Notes: generated from the sequence alone by a model not told the origin. A stretch of 52,711 nt of DNA from Bacteroidia bacterium (GCA_022760475.1 JALEFZ010000016.1:1-52711), one strand, 5' to 3'. Positions 7,274 to 16,031 are shown, counted from the first letter of the stretch. A program made the numbers and translations.

Positions 7274-8500
7274 ATGGAATTAACAAAAAAATTACCGGTA
7301 ACCGTCTTAAGTGGCTTTTTAGGAGCTGGAAAGACCACCTTACTTAACCACATCCTTCACAACAAGGAAGGATTAAAAGTGGCTGTCATTGTCAACGACA
7401 TGAGTGAGGTCAATGTAGATGCAGAATTGGTCAAAAATGAGAATACCTTATCTCGAACTGAAGAGAAATTGGTAGAAATGAGCAATGGCTGTATTTGTTG
7501 TACCCTGAGGGAAGATTTGATGATAGAGGTAGAGCGTCTGGCCAAAGAAAACCGCTTTGACTATCTTCTTATCGAAAGTACAGGCATCAGTGAGCCGGTA
7601 CCTGTGGCTCAGACCTTCACCTTCCAGGATGAAGAGAATGGGATAGACCTGTCAAGATTCAGCTATATCGATACCATGGTTACTGTGGTAGATGCTTTCA
7701 ATTTCTTCAAGGACTTTGGAAGCCCTGAAACCTTGATGGACAGGGAGCTCACTGATATGGAGGGAGATTATAGAACCATAGTAAACCTCCTTACCGACCA
7801 GGTAGAATTCGCCAATGTGATCATACTCAATAAAACGGACCTGGTTTCTAAAGAGCATTTGGGAACCTTGAAGGCAGCCATTCAGAAATTGAATCCATCT
7901 GCAAAGATTGTTGAATCGACCTTCAGTAAGGTAGATCCTCATAAGGTGCTGAATACGGGATTGTTCAACTTCGAAGAGGCAGAACAAAGTGCAGGATGGA
8001 TAGAAGAGCTCAATAAAGAGGGAGGCCATACACCTGAAACAGAAGAATATGGAATTGGCTCCTTTGTGTACCGTACCAAAAAACCATTCGACCCAGGCAG
8101 GTTTTGGTCTTATATTGAACGCAGGTTTCCTCAAACCATCATTCGAAGCAAGGGATTGTTTTGGTTGGCCTCAAGACCAGAGCAAGCATTGGTTTGGAGC
8201 CAGGCCGGAGGTTCCCTTAGGGCGGACAGTGCTGGCGTATGGTGGAGCAGCATGCCCTTTCAGAGGCGGATTCAGTACCTCTCCTTTATCGAAAATCAGG
8301 ACATTATCGAGTCTGATTGGAGCAAAGAATTTGGAGACAGGAAAAATGAACTTGTCTTTATAGGACAAGCGATGAACGAGGAAGCCATAAGGGCTGAGTT
8401 AGATTCTTGTCTGGCAACAGATGAGGAGCTTGCCTCCCAGAAATGGAAAAAAGGTTATGCAGATAAATGGCCTGTTCAAAGAGCAGTACCCTTTGAATAA
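7274..8500 (+). CDS. COG0523 (ZigA-like) GTPase, putative metallochaperone 2
   Basis: This is a 408-residue G3E-family GTPase. It has Walker [10 protein letters not shown] (14-22), the [14 protein letters not shown] switch, GCICCT (Cys73, Cys75, Cys76), ESTGISEP, and NKTD (186-189). A long C-terminal CobW_C domain follows (about 250-390), rich in Trp and Phe ([20 protein letters not shown]). It lacks the His-rich tract of the first paralogue and is about 70 residues longer, so the two are diverged paralogues rather than a recent duplication. Length and motifs fit the ZigA/YciC type of zinc-starvation GTPase. It ends the operon and is followed by a strong terminator hairpin. Confidence 0.85.
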   Translation: MELTKKLPVTVLSGFLGAGKTTLLNHILHNKEGLKVAVIVNDMSEVNVDAELVKNENTLSRTEEKLVEMSNGCICCTLREDLMIEVERLAKENRFDYLLIESTGISEPVPVAQTFTFQDEENGIDLSRFSYIDTMVTVVDAFNFFKDFGSPETLMDRELTDMEGDYRTIVNLLTDQVEFANVIILNKTDLVSKEHLGTLKAAIQKLNPSAKIVESTFSKVDPHKVLNTGLFNFEEAEQSAGWIEELNKEGGHTPETEEYGIGSFVYRTKKPFDPGRFWSYIERRFPQTIIRSKGLFWLASRPEQALVWSQAGGSLRADSAGVWWSSMPFQRRIQYLSFIENQDIIESDWSKEFGDRKNELVFIGQAMNEEAIRAELDSCLATDEELASQKWKKGYADKWPVQRAVPFE

Positions 8501-8553
8501 GCCATTTTAGAAATATCCTGGCAGCTTGTCAGAAGAATTTCCTTATGATAATG

Positions 8554-8585
8554 ATATCCGCCTTTACAGTTGTAAAGGCGGATAT
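8554..8585 (+). terminator. Rho-independent terminator of the GTPase operon
   Basis: A perfect 14-bp stem (ATATCCGCCTTTAC / GTAAAGGCGGATAT) with loop AGTT is followed by TGCTTTATT. It lies 54 bp after the stop codon. Confidence 0.8.
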
Positions 8586-8655
8586 TGCTTTATTACTCAG
8601 GATTCTGTCTTAGACCCTTGCACCACCCAATTCCTAGGTCATAGCTAGGCCAATC

Positions 8656-9087
8656 TCATTTTTTCTTCATTTTTCTACTCCTCTTTGTCCATCCATCCTT
8701 AGACAATGTTAATTCTGTGATCCCATCATCTTCAATTTTAAATGATTCGATCCAGACTTTTTTAGGGTTTTTATTGTCATATGCCTTTAGCACATAGTTG
8801 CCCTCCTTAACTTTGTAGTTGGCGTGTTTATGGGGAAATACCTCAGCTAATTTTTCATCATTTACCAGGACAGTAACTCCATTTTTTCGGTCAGTAGTCA
8901 GGGAAAGAATTCCCTCCTTGTCCCACCATGCCCATCCAATATCTTCCAGCAAAGTTTTTCCAAAATCATAGGCACTCTCTGTATACTCTATAACTTGAAA
9001 TGCCTTTAGAATAGACTGACCACTTGCCGATTTGGTGGTAAGAGAGAAGCAAATAAAAAATAGTGAGATTACCAGCAACTTTTTCAT
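8656..9087 (-). CDS. Hypothetical secreted protein
   Basis: The 143-residue protein has a signal peptide (MKKLLVISLFFICFSLTTKSASGQ, cleavage near residue 24). The mature part contains a short beta-rich segment, VTVLVNDEKLAEVFPHKHANYKVKEGNYVLKAYDN in two parts, that resembles a PEGA-type surface fold, and it ends in a very basic tail (TKRSRKMKKK). No catalytic motif is visible. It stands alone, convergent with the GTPase operon. Confidence 0.6.
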   Translation of the reverse strand: MKKLLVISLFFICFSLTTKSASGQSILKAFQVIEYTESAYDFGKTLLEDIGWAWWDKEGILSLTTDRKNGVTVLVNDEKLAEVFPHKHANYKVKEGNYVLKAYDNKNPKKVWIESFKIEDDGITELTLSKDGWTKRSRKMKKK

Positions 9088-9181
9088 AGTGAATTATCTA
9101 AGTTTTTTAATTATTTATTTATCTAAAAATACTACCTCCCAGGCTTATTCCTAAAGTTAGTTATTAGTTGAAGAAAAACAC

Positions 9182-9217
9182 AAAAAGCGACAACCCTATA
9201 TTAGGTCATCGCTTTTT
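9182..9217 (-). terminator. Terminator of the BTRD1 operon
   Basis: AAAAAGCGA pairs with TCGCTTTTT, and inner pairs (with G-U) extend the stem around the loop. Read on the minus strand, it ends in a T-tract 20 bp after the stop of the 154-residue gene. Confidence 0.6.
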
Positions 9218-9236
9218 CACTTTATTAGAATGTTAA

Positions 9237-9701
9237 TCAGGAAGGGGGGTTGATAATTGGCCCCTGCGTGTCTACCAGAACAAAATTGGTCATGCTGCAG
9301 CTCCTAACCACCTCGGTAGCATTTCCAGGAGTTGGAACCACACAAATTCTGGCTCGGAGACGCTCAAAGTATAGCGATCCATCATCATCGGGCCCCCTTA
9401 GCTCCTCAGGTGAGAACTGATCGGAGAATGAGAGCGCCAAACGATTGTTATTAGGCGTACCTGCAATTTGGGCAGAGCTAATGAAGACCCTCCTTCTTAT
9501 GTCGAGAAAATCATCATTATCAATGCTATCTGAAGGAGTATCTACATCATAAAATGAAATTCTGGCCACAAACCTCAATCCATAATTGGATAGGAGTTTT
9601 TCCATGGGGGAAAACCTGACTACGAAGTTCACCTCTACACGGTAAGGGCCACCAAGAGCGATTTGAGTCGCACTTAATTCTGAAGAAAGAATTCTAGCCA
9701 T
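9237..9701 (-). CDS. Hypothetical protein, second gene of the BTRD1 operon
   Basis: The 154-residue protein has no signal peptide or membrane span. It is beta-rich with two Cys (RICVVPTP, RSCSMTNF) near the C-terminus and acidic loops. I recognise no domain. It begins 33 bp after the stop of the BTRD1 repeat gene and shares its terminator, so it is part of that transcript. It shows no clear similarity to the 283-residue protein in the same cluster, although both lack signals and start directly with a beta-rich region. Confidence 0.6.
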   Translation of the reverse strand: MARILSSELSATQIALGGPYRVEVNFVVRFSPMEKLLSNYGLRFVARISFYDVDTPSDSIDNDDFLDIRRRVFISSAQIAGTPNNNRLALSFSDQFSPEELRGPDDDGSLYFERLRARICVVPTPGNATEVVRSCSMTNFVLVDTQGPIINPPS

Positions 9702-9734
9702 CTTTTTTCTGTTTAGGTTGTATTTAAAATTTGA

Positions 9735-10703
9735 TTAATTGAATCTTTCCAGGTCTACCAACCTCAGGTTCTGCTTACTAAGTTCTTTCCATTTCTTATT
9801 GAAGGCATTCCAGTTATTGTATTGGAAGAGTGCATAGCCGCCTGAGCCACTTCTCCAGACCCCAACGTACCAGGTCTTACCTCCTTCTTTGTAAGTTTCC
9901 ACATCGATCAGTCGCTGGCCTTTACCGGCGAGTTCCTTCCATTTGCCCGTAAAACTTGACCAGTTGTTGTAGCGGTACAGGTAGTATCCATCATTTCCAG
10001 CGCGGAATACACCAACATACCACCTTTTCCCACCTTCGCTGTAAGTTGTAATGTCTACCAATCTTTGTCCTTGGCCCCCGAGCTCTTTCCACTTCTTGGT
10101 AAAGGCACCCCAGCTGTTGTAGCGATAAAGGGCGTAGGCATAATTGCCGCCTCTCCAGACCCCAACAAAATACCTTTTGTTTCCAGATCGAAAACTTTCG
10201 ACATCTACCAGGCGCATTCCTTGTCCAGCAAGCTCTTTCCATTTTTTGGTAAAGGCTCCCCAATTGTCAAATTGATACAGGCCGTATTTCCCTTTTCCTG
10301 CTCTCCAGCATCCATTATAGAATACCTTACCATCTTTCTTATAAACCTCTAGATCTACAAGTCGTAGGTTTTTCTTTGACAACTCCTTCCACTTCTTGGT
10401 AAAGTCTGACCAATTGGCTCCTACCCATAAAAAATGTCCATCGCTACCTCCACGCCAAACTCCTAGAAATTTACCACTCAGGTTACTGGAATTTGTCAAA
10501 TCATAACTGTTATTCATTCCATAGAACATGGACGAGTCCGGAAGGACATCGGAAGCTACGGTTTCAAGTTCCTCCTGCTCGTTTTCAACGAAGGACATAA
10601 GCCCTCCCACAATCAGGATGGAAATGCATGCCATCCATACCTTTGCCAGAGGAATGGCCAAGAAATTTCCTGCCCATTTCCCAAAAATGAGATTTGTTTT
10701 CAT
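9735..10703 (-). CDS. BTRD1-type tandem repeat protein (five 50-residue WxxFxxKWKEL repeats)
   Basis: The likely start is the ATG giving MKTNLIFGKW (10703), as the upstream extension to 10763 has no support. An N-terminal membrane or signal segment (about residues 20-38, VWMACISILIVGGLMSF) is followed by five repeats with an exact 50-residue period. Each repeat has NWxxFxxKWKELxxxxxRLVDxE and then YxxxGVWRxGxxxYxLYxYN. This is the pattern of bacterial tandem repeat domain 1 (PF17660), found alone or ahead of hydrolase domains, for example in polyglycine hydrolases. No hydrolase domain is present here. The DNA repeats are only partly conserved (150-bp period). It is the first gene of a two-gene operon whose promoter shares an element with the kinase operon. 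Ligand and role are unknown. Confidence 0.75.
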   Translation of the reverse strand: MKTNLIFGKWAGNFLAIPLAKVWMACISILIVGGLMSFVENEQEELETVASDVLPDSSMFYGMNNSYDLTNSSNLSGKFLGVWRGGSDGHFLWVGANWSDFTKKWKELSKKNLRLVDLEVYKKDGKVFYNGCWRAGKGKYGLYQFDNWGAFTKKWKELAGQGMRLVDVESFRSGNKRYFVGVWRGGNYAYALYRYNSWGAFTKKWKELGGQGQRLVDITTYSEGGKRWYVGVFRAGNDGYYLYRYNNWSSFTGKWKELAGKGQRLIDVETYKEGGKTWYVGVWRSGSGGYALFQYNNWNAFNKKWKELSKQNLRLVDLERFN

Positions 10704-10760
10704 TTGTATTTTTAAAATTGAACTGTTTTGATTGAGGCTTTGTGCCTTAATCGATACAAT

Positions 10761-10804
10761 CAAAGGTATTCATTCAATGCATATCTGTAAATCCCACTTT
10801 TGTA
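10761..10804 (-). promoter_or_regulatory. Promoter A: TACAAAAGTGGGAT element plus -7 box of the BTRD1 operon
   Basis: Read on the minus strand, TACAAAAGTGGGAT (10804-10791) is followed after 22 bp by TACCTTTG (10768-10761), a perfect TAnnTTTG -7 box. No TTG lies at the -33 position. The start codon of the BTRD1 gene is 58 bp further. The same 14-bp element, with one mismatch and 23-bp spacing, precedes the 283-residue gene. Confidence 0.6.
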
Positions 10805-10817
10805 GGAAAAATGAACC

Positions 10818-13817
10818 TCAAAGTCCTTTCAATGGACTTCTCAAGATTACCTGGGTCCCATTCGATGAACTGCTGTATTGAACAGAGCCACCAAGCCCTT
10901 GCATCTCGCTTTCGATGTTTCGCCTACCGTTTCCACGGCCAGGCTTGTCCACAATGTTTTTGGGATCAAAGCCCTTCCCATTATCCCGAATACCCATGAT
11001 TAGAAAGCCTTCCTTTACCTCCACTTCTATCTCAACCATTGTAGCTTCAGAATGGACAAAAATATTATTTATAACCTCCTGGAAGGCTAAAACCAAGGAC
11101 CATCGATAGTCTCCATTTAAGTCAACGTTTGGAATGCTTGAATTATACTTGAATTTTACTTGAAGATTCTTGAGTGTTTCTTCTGCTGTACTACGAAGAA
11201 AATCAAGAGAATTTGGAAGAGAGGAACTTTCCTTTTCATGTTTCATAATCCAAATAGCTGCCCGAAATGACTTGTCGAGAGCGGAAACCAAAGCTTTGGT
11301 AAGACCAATTTTGTCCTTTAGTTTTTCTGGCTCACTAACCTCATTTAGTTCGTCGAGCTCTCCATTTAATTTACTCATATGGACAGCCAATTTAGCATGC
11401 ACCTTCCCGCGAATTCTCTTGCGTTCTTTAAAAATTATTTGTTGCCTCCTTCTTTCCAGAAAGCTGGCAGTAAACCAGGTCAAAGCTGATAAAACCGCTG
11501 CACACATTAGGATAAACCACCACCTCAGGTAAATGGGTAACTTGATTGTGATATACAATTTTTTGGATTTGCTGGCGACGCCATTGGTATTCATGGCCAC
11601 CAATTCTAAAACGTACTTTCTGGATGGAAGTTGGTTGAACTGTAGATCTTCTCCATTATTAACTAAGATCCAGGGAGCTTCGCTTTCTCCTTTACCTTCA
11701 GGATAAAGCCTGTACCTTATTTTTACAGCATCAGGTGCATAGAAATCTATTCCAACAAGCCTGAACTCCAATGAATTTTGGTTATGAGACAGTTCAATTT
11801 TATCCCTTTCGCCAATATTCCCAAATTCCTTGAAAATGCTGTTGTTGATCTTTAAACTTTCTAAGTAGGGTTTTGGGGCATGTGGATAAGATTTAAGGTC
11901 TTCAAGACTAATGATTTCCAGCCTATCCTGCTGGGAAAGCCAAATTTTGTTTTCTGAATCGATTAAATAAGCTGGGGTAAATGAGTTAAGCCCCTCAGCT
12001 TTGCCGAACCTCCTGAGGCTTGAATCGGTTGGGTTATAGCGAAATAATTCGTCCAGGGTAAGAATCCATAATTTTCCAGATTTATCTTTTTGAAGCCCCA
12101 GGATTCTCTTATTCCCTAATTCCCACTCTTGAGAAAGAAACTTTTGTAGGGTTTCTGTCCCCTTTAAGGTTAGCATGCCTTCACTGGTACCTATCCAGAC
12201 CTTATCTCCTGAATCGTTGCCAAGGGCCGCAGTAACTTCAGAGTAAAGCTCTAGGGAATTGATTTTATAATCATTCCTATATTTTTGGCAGACCCAAAGT
12301 TCAGTATTGGAATAAGGGATAAGTAAGTCTTCGTTGGAAAATGGAGAAAATATTTTCAAAAAATTAAGTCCCTCATAATCAACAAAACTATTTGAATGAA
12401 CAGGTGAGAGTTTCCCTTTTTTGAAGTTTAAGCTCTTGATGCCAGTGTTGGTGACAAGAAGTTTGCTATCATTATTCTCATGTTTTAAAAAATAGAACTG
12501 AAAGCTTTTTGAAGAATACACCTTAACCCAACGGAATCCCTTTTCATCAAAGCGGTAGATATGTTCTCTATCGAGGCACCACAAAATTCCGTTTTTATCC
12601 ATGCTCAAATGTTGAACTGTTTGGAGGCCGTCTGAAAAGGAAGCAGGGGGAAAATGTTCCGCTAAATTTCCTTTCAAATCCAGTAAATAGACCCCATCCA
12701 GGCTGGTACCTAGCCAAATTCGTTTCATAGAATCTTCAAGGATAAAATTTACTTGGGACTTTTTGTTTCTAAAAATGCTCTCTTCCAGGCTTACTCTTGG
12801 GATACTAGGTTTGGAATAGGCTATGGCCGAGGAAGGATGGGAAGTCCAGATTCTTGCTTCTTCATCTACAGACATTCCGATGATTTGTTGTCCGATGCTG
12901 GCAGGCTCAGCTTCCTTATGTTCCCATTTCTGAATCCGTTTCCCACTTTTGGTGTTAAAAAGCCACAGCCCTTCTTGAAATGTTGCGATATACAAGAGAG
13001 AATCTATTTTCTTCCCCTTGAAACAAAAGGTATTTGGATATAAGCAACTGAGGGATTCATCCCCACTTCGGGATTTGTACTCATATAAGCCCTTGGTTGT
13101 CAGAAGCCAATAAATACCATCATCGACCAAAAAAGACTCTGTGATATAGAACTGTTCTTCCAATAAAAACTCTTCTTTGCGAACCTCACCTCCCCTGCCC
13201 CACTTGATTATTTCAAACCCATGGCTGTCTAACCAAGGGCTAGCAATAAGCTGACTAATTTCACCATTTGAAGTCGTATCAACCACAAACCGCCTTCCTT
13301 TGCTGGAAATTCCGGTTTGAATAGCTTTATCAGGTTTTTCTATATCAACTTTAAAGATTTGACCATTTTTCCCTGCCCTTAACCATATTATCCCTTGACG
13401 CTTTTGAAGGTGAAACACAATGTATCCTTCCTTAATCCTGGCTCCCTTTTCATCTACTAAGGTAAATGGAATCAGCTGATCGGACATTCTTTCATAGCAG
13501 TAATAAGCCTGATCGGTGCTAAACCAAAGGTTGGATTGGCCATCCTCCAAAAACTCGCTGGTAACAATCTTGTCACGGAGGCTATCTTTTAGGTAGCGGG
13601 TTTCGATCCCATTATAACGAAGAGGGCCTTGCATGGAGCCAATCCAACAATAGCCACGGCTATCATGCGAGATAAACATGCTACTATGCCTTGAAGAAAG
13701 GCCCGAAACTCTTGCATCAAAGCTGAGATTCGGGCCTAAAAATTGGGCATAGAGCTCCCCCTGGCCTGTAAAAAGTAGGCAAGCCAGCAGTAAAAGCCTA
13801 AAGAAGCAACTGTGCAT
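10818..13817 (-). CDS. Two-component propeller sensor histidine kinase (HisKA_3 type)
   Basis: The 999-residue protein begins with a signal peptide (residues 1-24). About 650 periplasmic residues follow, with repeated WIG/LWF/IWLG blades of the two-component regulator propeller (Reg_prop) type, then a Y_Y_Y domain (about 690-755). One membrane span (about 762-785) leads to a cytoplasmic kinase of the NarX/LiaS kind. That has a HisKA_3 helix with His807 in ERKRIRGKVHAKL and a C-terminal HATPase_c with N-box FQEVINNIF, DNGKGFDP and GRGNGRRNIESEM. The residue after the histidine is Ala where the family normally has Asp or Glu. It follows the 283-residue gene by 31 bp. A NarL-type regulator that could be its partner is encoded divergently just upstream. 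Confidence 0.85.
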   Translation of the reverse strand: MHSCFFRLLLLACLLFTGQGELYAQFLGPNLSFDARVSGLSSRHSSMFISHDSRGYCWIGSMQGPLRYNGIETRYLKDSLRDKIVTSEFLEDGQSNLWFSTDQAYYCYERMSDQLIPFTLVDEKGARIKEGYIVFHLQKRQGIIWLRAGKNGQIFKVDIEKPDKAIQTGISSKGRRFVVDTTSNGEISQLIASPWLDSHGFEIIKWGRGGEVRKEEFLLEEQFYITESFLVDDGIYWLLTTKGLYEYKSRSGDESLSCLYPNTFCFKGKKIDSLLYIATFQEGLWLFNTKSGKRIQKWEHKEAEPASIGQQIIGMSVDEEARIWTSHPSSAIAYSKPSIPRVSLEESIFRNKKSQVNFILEDSMKRIWLGTSLDGVYLLDLKGNLAEHFPPASFSDGLQTVQHLSMDKNGILWCLDREHIYRFDEKGFRWVKVYSSKSFQFYFLKHENNDSKLLVTNTGIKSLNFKKGKLSPVHSNSFVDYEGLNFLKIFSPFSNEDLLIPYSNTELWVCQKYRNDYKINSLELYSEVTAALGNDSGDKVWIGTSEGMLTLKGTETLQKFLSQEWELGNKRILGLQKDKSGKLWILTLDELFRYNPTDSSLRRFGKAEGLNSFTPAYLIDSENKIWLSQQDRLEIISLEDLKSYPHAPKPYLESLKINNSIFKEFGNIGERDKIELSHNQNSLEFRLVGIDFYAPDAVKIRYRLYPEGKGESEAPWILVNNGEDLQFNQLPSRKYVLELVAMNTNGVASKSKKLYITIKLPIYLRWWFILMCAAVLSALTWFTASFLERRRQQIIFKERKRIRGKVHAKLAVHMSKLNGELDELNEVSEPEKLKDKIGLTKALVSALDKSFRAAIWIMKHEKESSSLPNSLDFLRSTAEETLKNLQVKFKYNSSIPNVDLNGDYRWSLVLAFQEVINNIFVHSEATMVEIEVEVKEGFLIMGIRDNGKGFDPKNIVDKPGRGNGRRNIESEMQGLGGSVQYSSSSNGTQVILRSPLKGL

Positions 13818-13848
13818 TCGCCTTAATTGAGAAAATCTGGAAAGTTAC

Positions 13849-14700
13849 CTATAACTTTAATGTCCTTACCAAAAAGTCTTGCCAATCTGCCGTAGAATAT
13901 CCATGTCCAATGGGAATCCAGGTTGGTGGGCAAGGAAGTCCGAGAACTATACCAGGAACCTCCTCAAAAAGAGAAGATTGTGGAGCACTAACTCTCTTTC
14001 GTACATTTTTATCCAGTATCCTGAAACTTGCGTTTACAAACCTTGGATCATCCTCCTCATTACAATCAGTATCTTTTGCCTGCCTAGGAGACATAGCATC
14101 CAGATAGCGCATGTCCCCCTCAGCCTTAAATGTGAATACATTATTAATCCTGGGGGAATTCCTTTGAAAAGCTGCAAGACCCAGGTTGAGTTGAGCACCG
14201 GAGAATACAATCCTTTCTGAAAACTGGGTTAAACTTTTTAGTCCTGCCTTTGGGAAAAAGCAAAACGACAAATCATTGTCTGAATCTTTTTCGAACTGAA
14301 AGTTCCCATTTGCTCGCCAATAATCAGCATCGAATTCAGAGTTTTGCTCTGAAACCACTTGATATCCCGCTAGGGAAGGATCGCTTGAATTGCGACCAAT
14401 CAAGATATTTTGGGCAGCTTGAAATAAAAAACCACCAGAAACATTCCTCAATGTCCCATCATCATTTTGTCCATAAAGTCGATCAATATAAAAGTCAGGA
14501 ACTACAGAGGCATCTGTGGTAAAAAATTCTCCAGCGACCTCAACAATATGCTGAAAAGCAAAAATAATTCCCAAAAGCTCTAAACAGTCGTCCGCAGGTT
14601 CTTCATCAAGATAGCGATCCAGTGCTCTTGCATCCACTTCAAAAGCAATATAAGGATCGGGCTGCTTGAACACAACCTGATTGAAAATGAGGTTTTCCAT
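13849..14700 (-). CDS. Hypothetical protein, first gene of the sensor-kinase operon
   Basis: This 283-residue acidic protein lacks a signal peptide and membrane spans. It begins with FNQVVFKQPDPYIAFEVDARALDRYL, an acidic helix-rich stretch, and ends with PTWIPIGHGYSTADWQDFLVRTLKL. I recognise no domain or catalytic motif. It is transcribed from a promoter with a 14-bp element shared with the BTRD1 operon and lies 31 bp before the sensor kinase, so it probably works in the same pathway, perhaps as an effector or accessory factor; that is inference. Confidence 0.6.
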   Translation of the reverse strand: MENLIFNQVVFKQPDPYIAFEVDARALDRYLDEEPADDCLELLGIIFAFQHIVEVAGEFFTTDASVVPDFYIDRLYGQNDDGTLRNVSGGFLFQAAQNILIGRNSSDPSLAGYQVVSEQNSEFDADYWRANGNFQFEKDSDNDLSFCFFPKAGLKSLTQFSERIVFSGAQLNLGLAAFQRNSPRINNVFTFKAEGDMRYLDAMSPRQAKDTDCNEEDDPRFVNASFRILDKNVRKRVSAPQSSLFEEVPGIVLGLPCPPTWIPIGHGYSTADWQDFLVRTLKL

Positions 14701-14795
14701 AGTTAGGTTTATTCTATTTTAAAATTCAATTATTATAAAAACTCACATAATCCCATTTACCAAAAAATATTATGCGAATCTCAAAATATTCTTAA

Positions 14796-14840
14796 CAAAG
14801 ATACTATATTATAGTAAGAACGAACCATCCTACTTTTGTA
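14796..14840 (-). promoter_or_regulatory. Promoter B: TACAAAAGTAGGAT element plus -7 box of the kinase operon
   Basis: Read on the minus strand, TACAAAAGTAGGAT (14840-14827) is followed after 23 bp by TATCTTTG (14803-14796), a perfect -7 box. There is no TTG -33 element. It matches promoter A in 13 of 14 positions and nearly the same spacing. On the plus strand the site contains TACTTTTG, itself a -7-like sequence, which is an alternative reading. Confidence 0.6.
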
Positions 14841-15062
14841 TGATTTTTTGGCCCAAATTAATTTAGGATTTGCTTCCATTCTTTTTTTTCACGTATAATA
14901 ATTAACGCATTTGTGATCCTTTCCCTGGTAGTGTATGGGGAATATTCTTATTGATCAATGAATCAAGAGCACATCATTCACCTAAATTATCTCCTTCAAT
15001 TGATAAACAAACTCAAAGTTATTTTTTGAAAAAAGATCCAATTTTCAAAACCAGTTATAGAA
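14841..15062 (+). other. AT-rich leader and regulatory region of the NarL-type regulator
   Basis: Together with 14701-14840 this forms a 362-bp gene-free stretch between divergent genes. The only structure I can support is promoter B on the minus strand. On the plus strand a loose match, TTG about 14999 followed by TATTTTTTG, may be the promoter of the regulator, but it deviates from consensus. Confidence 0.3.
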
Positions 15063-15713
15063 ATGAAACCTTTAGAAATAGCCATAATTGAAGACGAGCC
15101 CAACTACCAGGCTCACCTAAAGCAAATCATCTCTGATGCGCCTGATTTGGTCTGTAGAAGGTCTTATAGCAATGCAAAATCAGCCATCAAGGGCTTGAAA
15201 AATAACCCAATGGATATTGTGATTGTGGACATAAATCTGCCTCCTGGAAAACCGGGTACCTATTGCATTCAGAAACTAAGAAAGGCCTATAAATCGAATC
15301 CAAGGATCAAGACAAAATTCATCGTCCTCACATTCAAGGATGAAGACGAGGAAGTTTTTAATGCCTTAAAATCAGGAGCCATGGGATATATGTTGAAGAG
15401 CAGTTCACCCTCAGAAATATTGGAAGCTATCAGATCCATCAATCGGGGAGAAGCACCAATGAGCCCTGCCATAAGCAGAAAGGTCGTTTCCTTTTTTCAC
15501 AGCCCGATTGACATTTCTTTATCAGATCGAGAACAAGAGATCATTGGACTTTTGGCAGATGCAGTCCCTTTAAAAAATATTGCTGACAACTTATTTATTA
15601 CTATCGAAACGGTAAAATCACACTGTAGCAATATCTACAAGAAATTACACGCAGTGAATAAGGTAGATGCCATTAATAAGTATTTTGGACGAATCAGGTT
15701 TCCCTTTCGGTGA
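15063..15713 (+). CDS. NarL/FixJ-family response regulator (REC + LuxR-type HTH)
   Basis: The 216-residue regulator has an N-terminal receiver (acidic pocket EDE at 10-12, phospho-acceptor Asp56 in VIVDINLP, LTFKDEDEE, Lys in GYMLKSSSP). It is joined to a LuxR-type HTH at about 150-212 (LSDREQEIIGLLADAVPLKNIA...TVKSHCSNIYKKL). It is divergent from the operon with a HisKA_3 sensor kinase, the usual partner of this type, 362 bp away. It is the best candidate to bind the two TACAAAAGTRGGAT elements ahead of the neighbouring operons. The tRNA-Arg gene lies convergently downstream. Confidence 0.85.
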   Translation: MKPLEIAIIEDEPNYQAHLKQIISDAPDLVCRRSYSNAKSAIKGLKNNPMDIVIVDINLPPGKPGTYCIQKLRKAYKSNPRIKTKFIVLTFKDEDEEVFNALKSGAMGYMLKSSSPSEILEAIRSINRGEAPMSPAISRKVVSFFHSPIDISLSDREQEIIGLLADAVPLKNIADNLFITIETVKSHCSNIYKKLHAVNKVDAINKYFGRIRFPFR

Positions 15714-15782
15714 TTAGAGATAGCATCCATGGTGGGGGAAGTCCCCTGGACTTGGCGAAGAAAATGGAAGAATCAGGAAAGT

Positions 15783-15815
15783 TGAGCGGCTCATTCTTGA
15801 TAAATGTGCCGCTCA
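15783..15815 (-). terminator. Hairpin downstream of the tRNA gene
   Basis: TGAGCGGC (15783-15790) pairs with GCCGCTCA (15808-15815), with a 17-nt loop. It lies 17 bp beyond the tRNA 3' end on the minus strand and may end that transcript, or serve the convergent regulator gene. The T-tract is poor. Confidence 0.4.
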
Positions 15816-15832
15816 GATAATGGGCAATTTTT

Positions 15833-15909
15833 TGGTACTCACGGTAGGATTCGAACCTACGACCCTCGGCTCCGGAAACCGATGCTCTAATCCCCTGAGC
15901 TACGCGAGC
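15833..15909 (-). tRNA. tRNA-Arg (anticodon CCG), CCA encoded
   Basis: The minus strand folds as a full cloverleaf. The acceptor is GCTCGCG with CGTGAGT (two G-U pairs), the D arm GCTC/GAGC, and the anticodon stem TCGGT/GCCGA with loop TTCCGGA (anticodon CCG, reading CGG). The T arm is GTAGG-TTCGAAT-CCTAC, discriminator A, and encoded CCA. The gene is 77 nt including CCA. Confidence 0.95.
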
Positions 15910-16031
15910 ATTAGCTGTCAAGACAAAGGTACTGATTTCCCAATCATTATGACAAGCTGAGAAACTTTATTTTTTACGGAATAACAGGAATTTGGATTTC
16001 TTACTCCCCACCTACCCCTTTTACAAAAAAA

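Noticed and set aside
10065..10352. Plus-strand 95-residue frame over the BTRD1 gene
   Set aside because: It is antisense to a clear repeat-encoding gene and repeats with it; no start or promoter support.
15694..15921. 75-residue minus-strand frame with GRRFESYREY
   Set aside because: It is the usual translated shadow of a tRNA gene (T-loop TTCGAAT) and covers tRNA-Arg.
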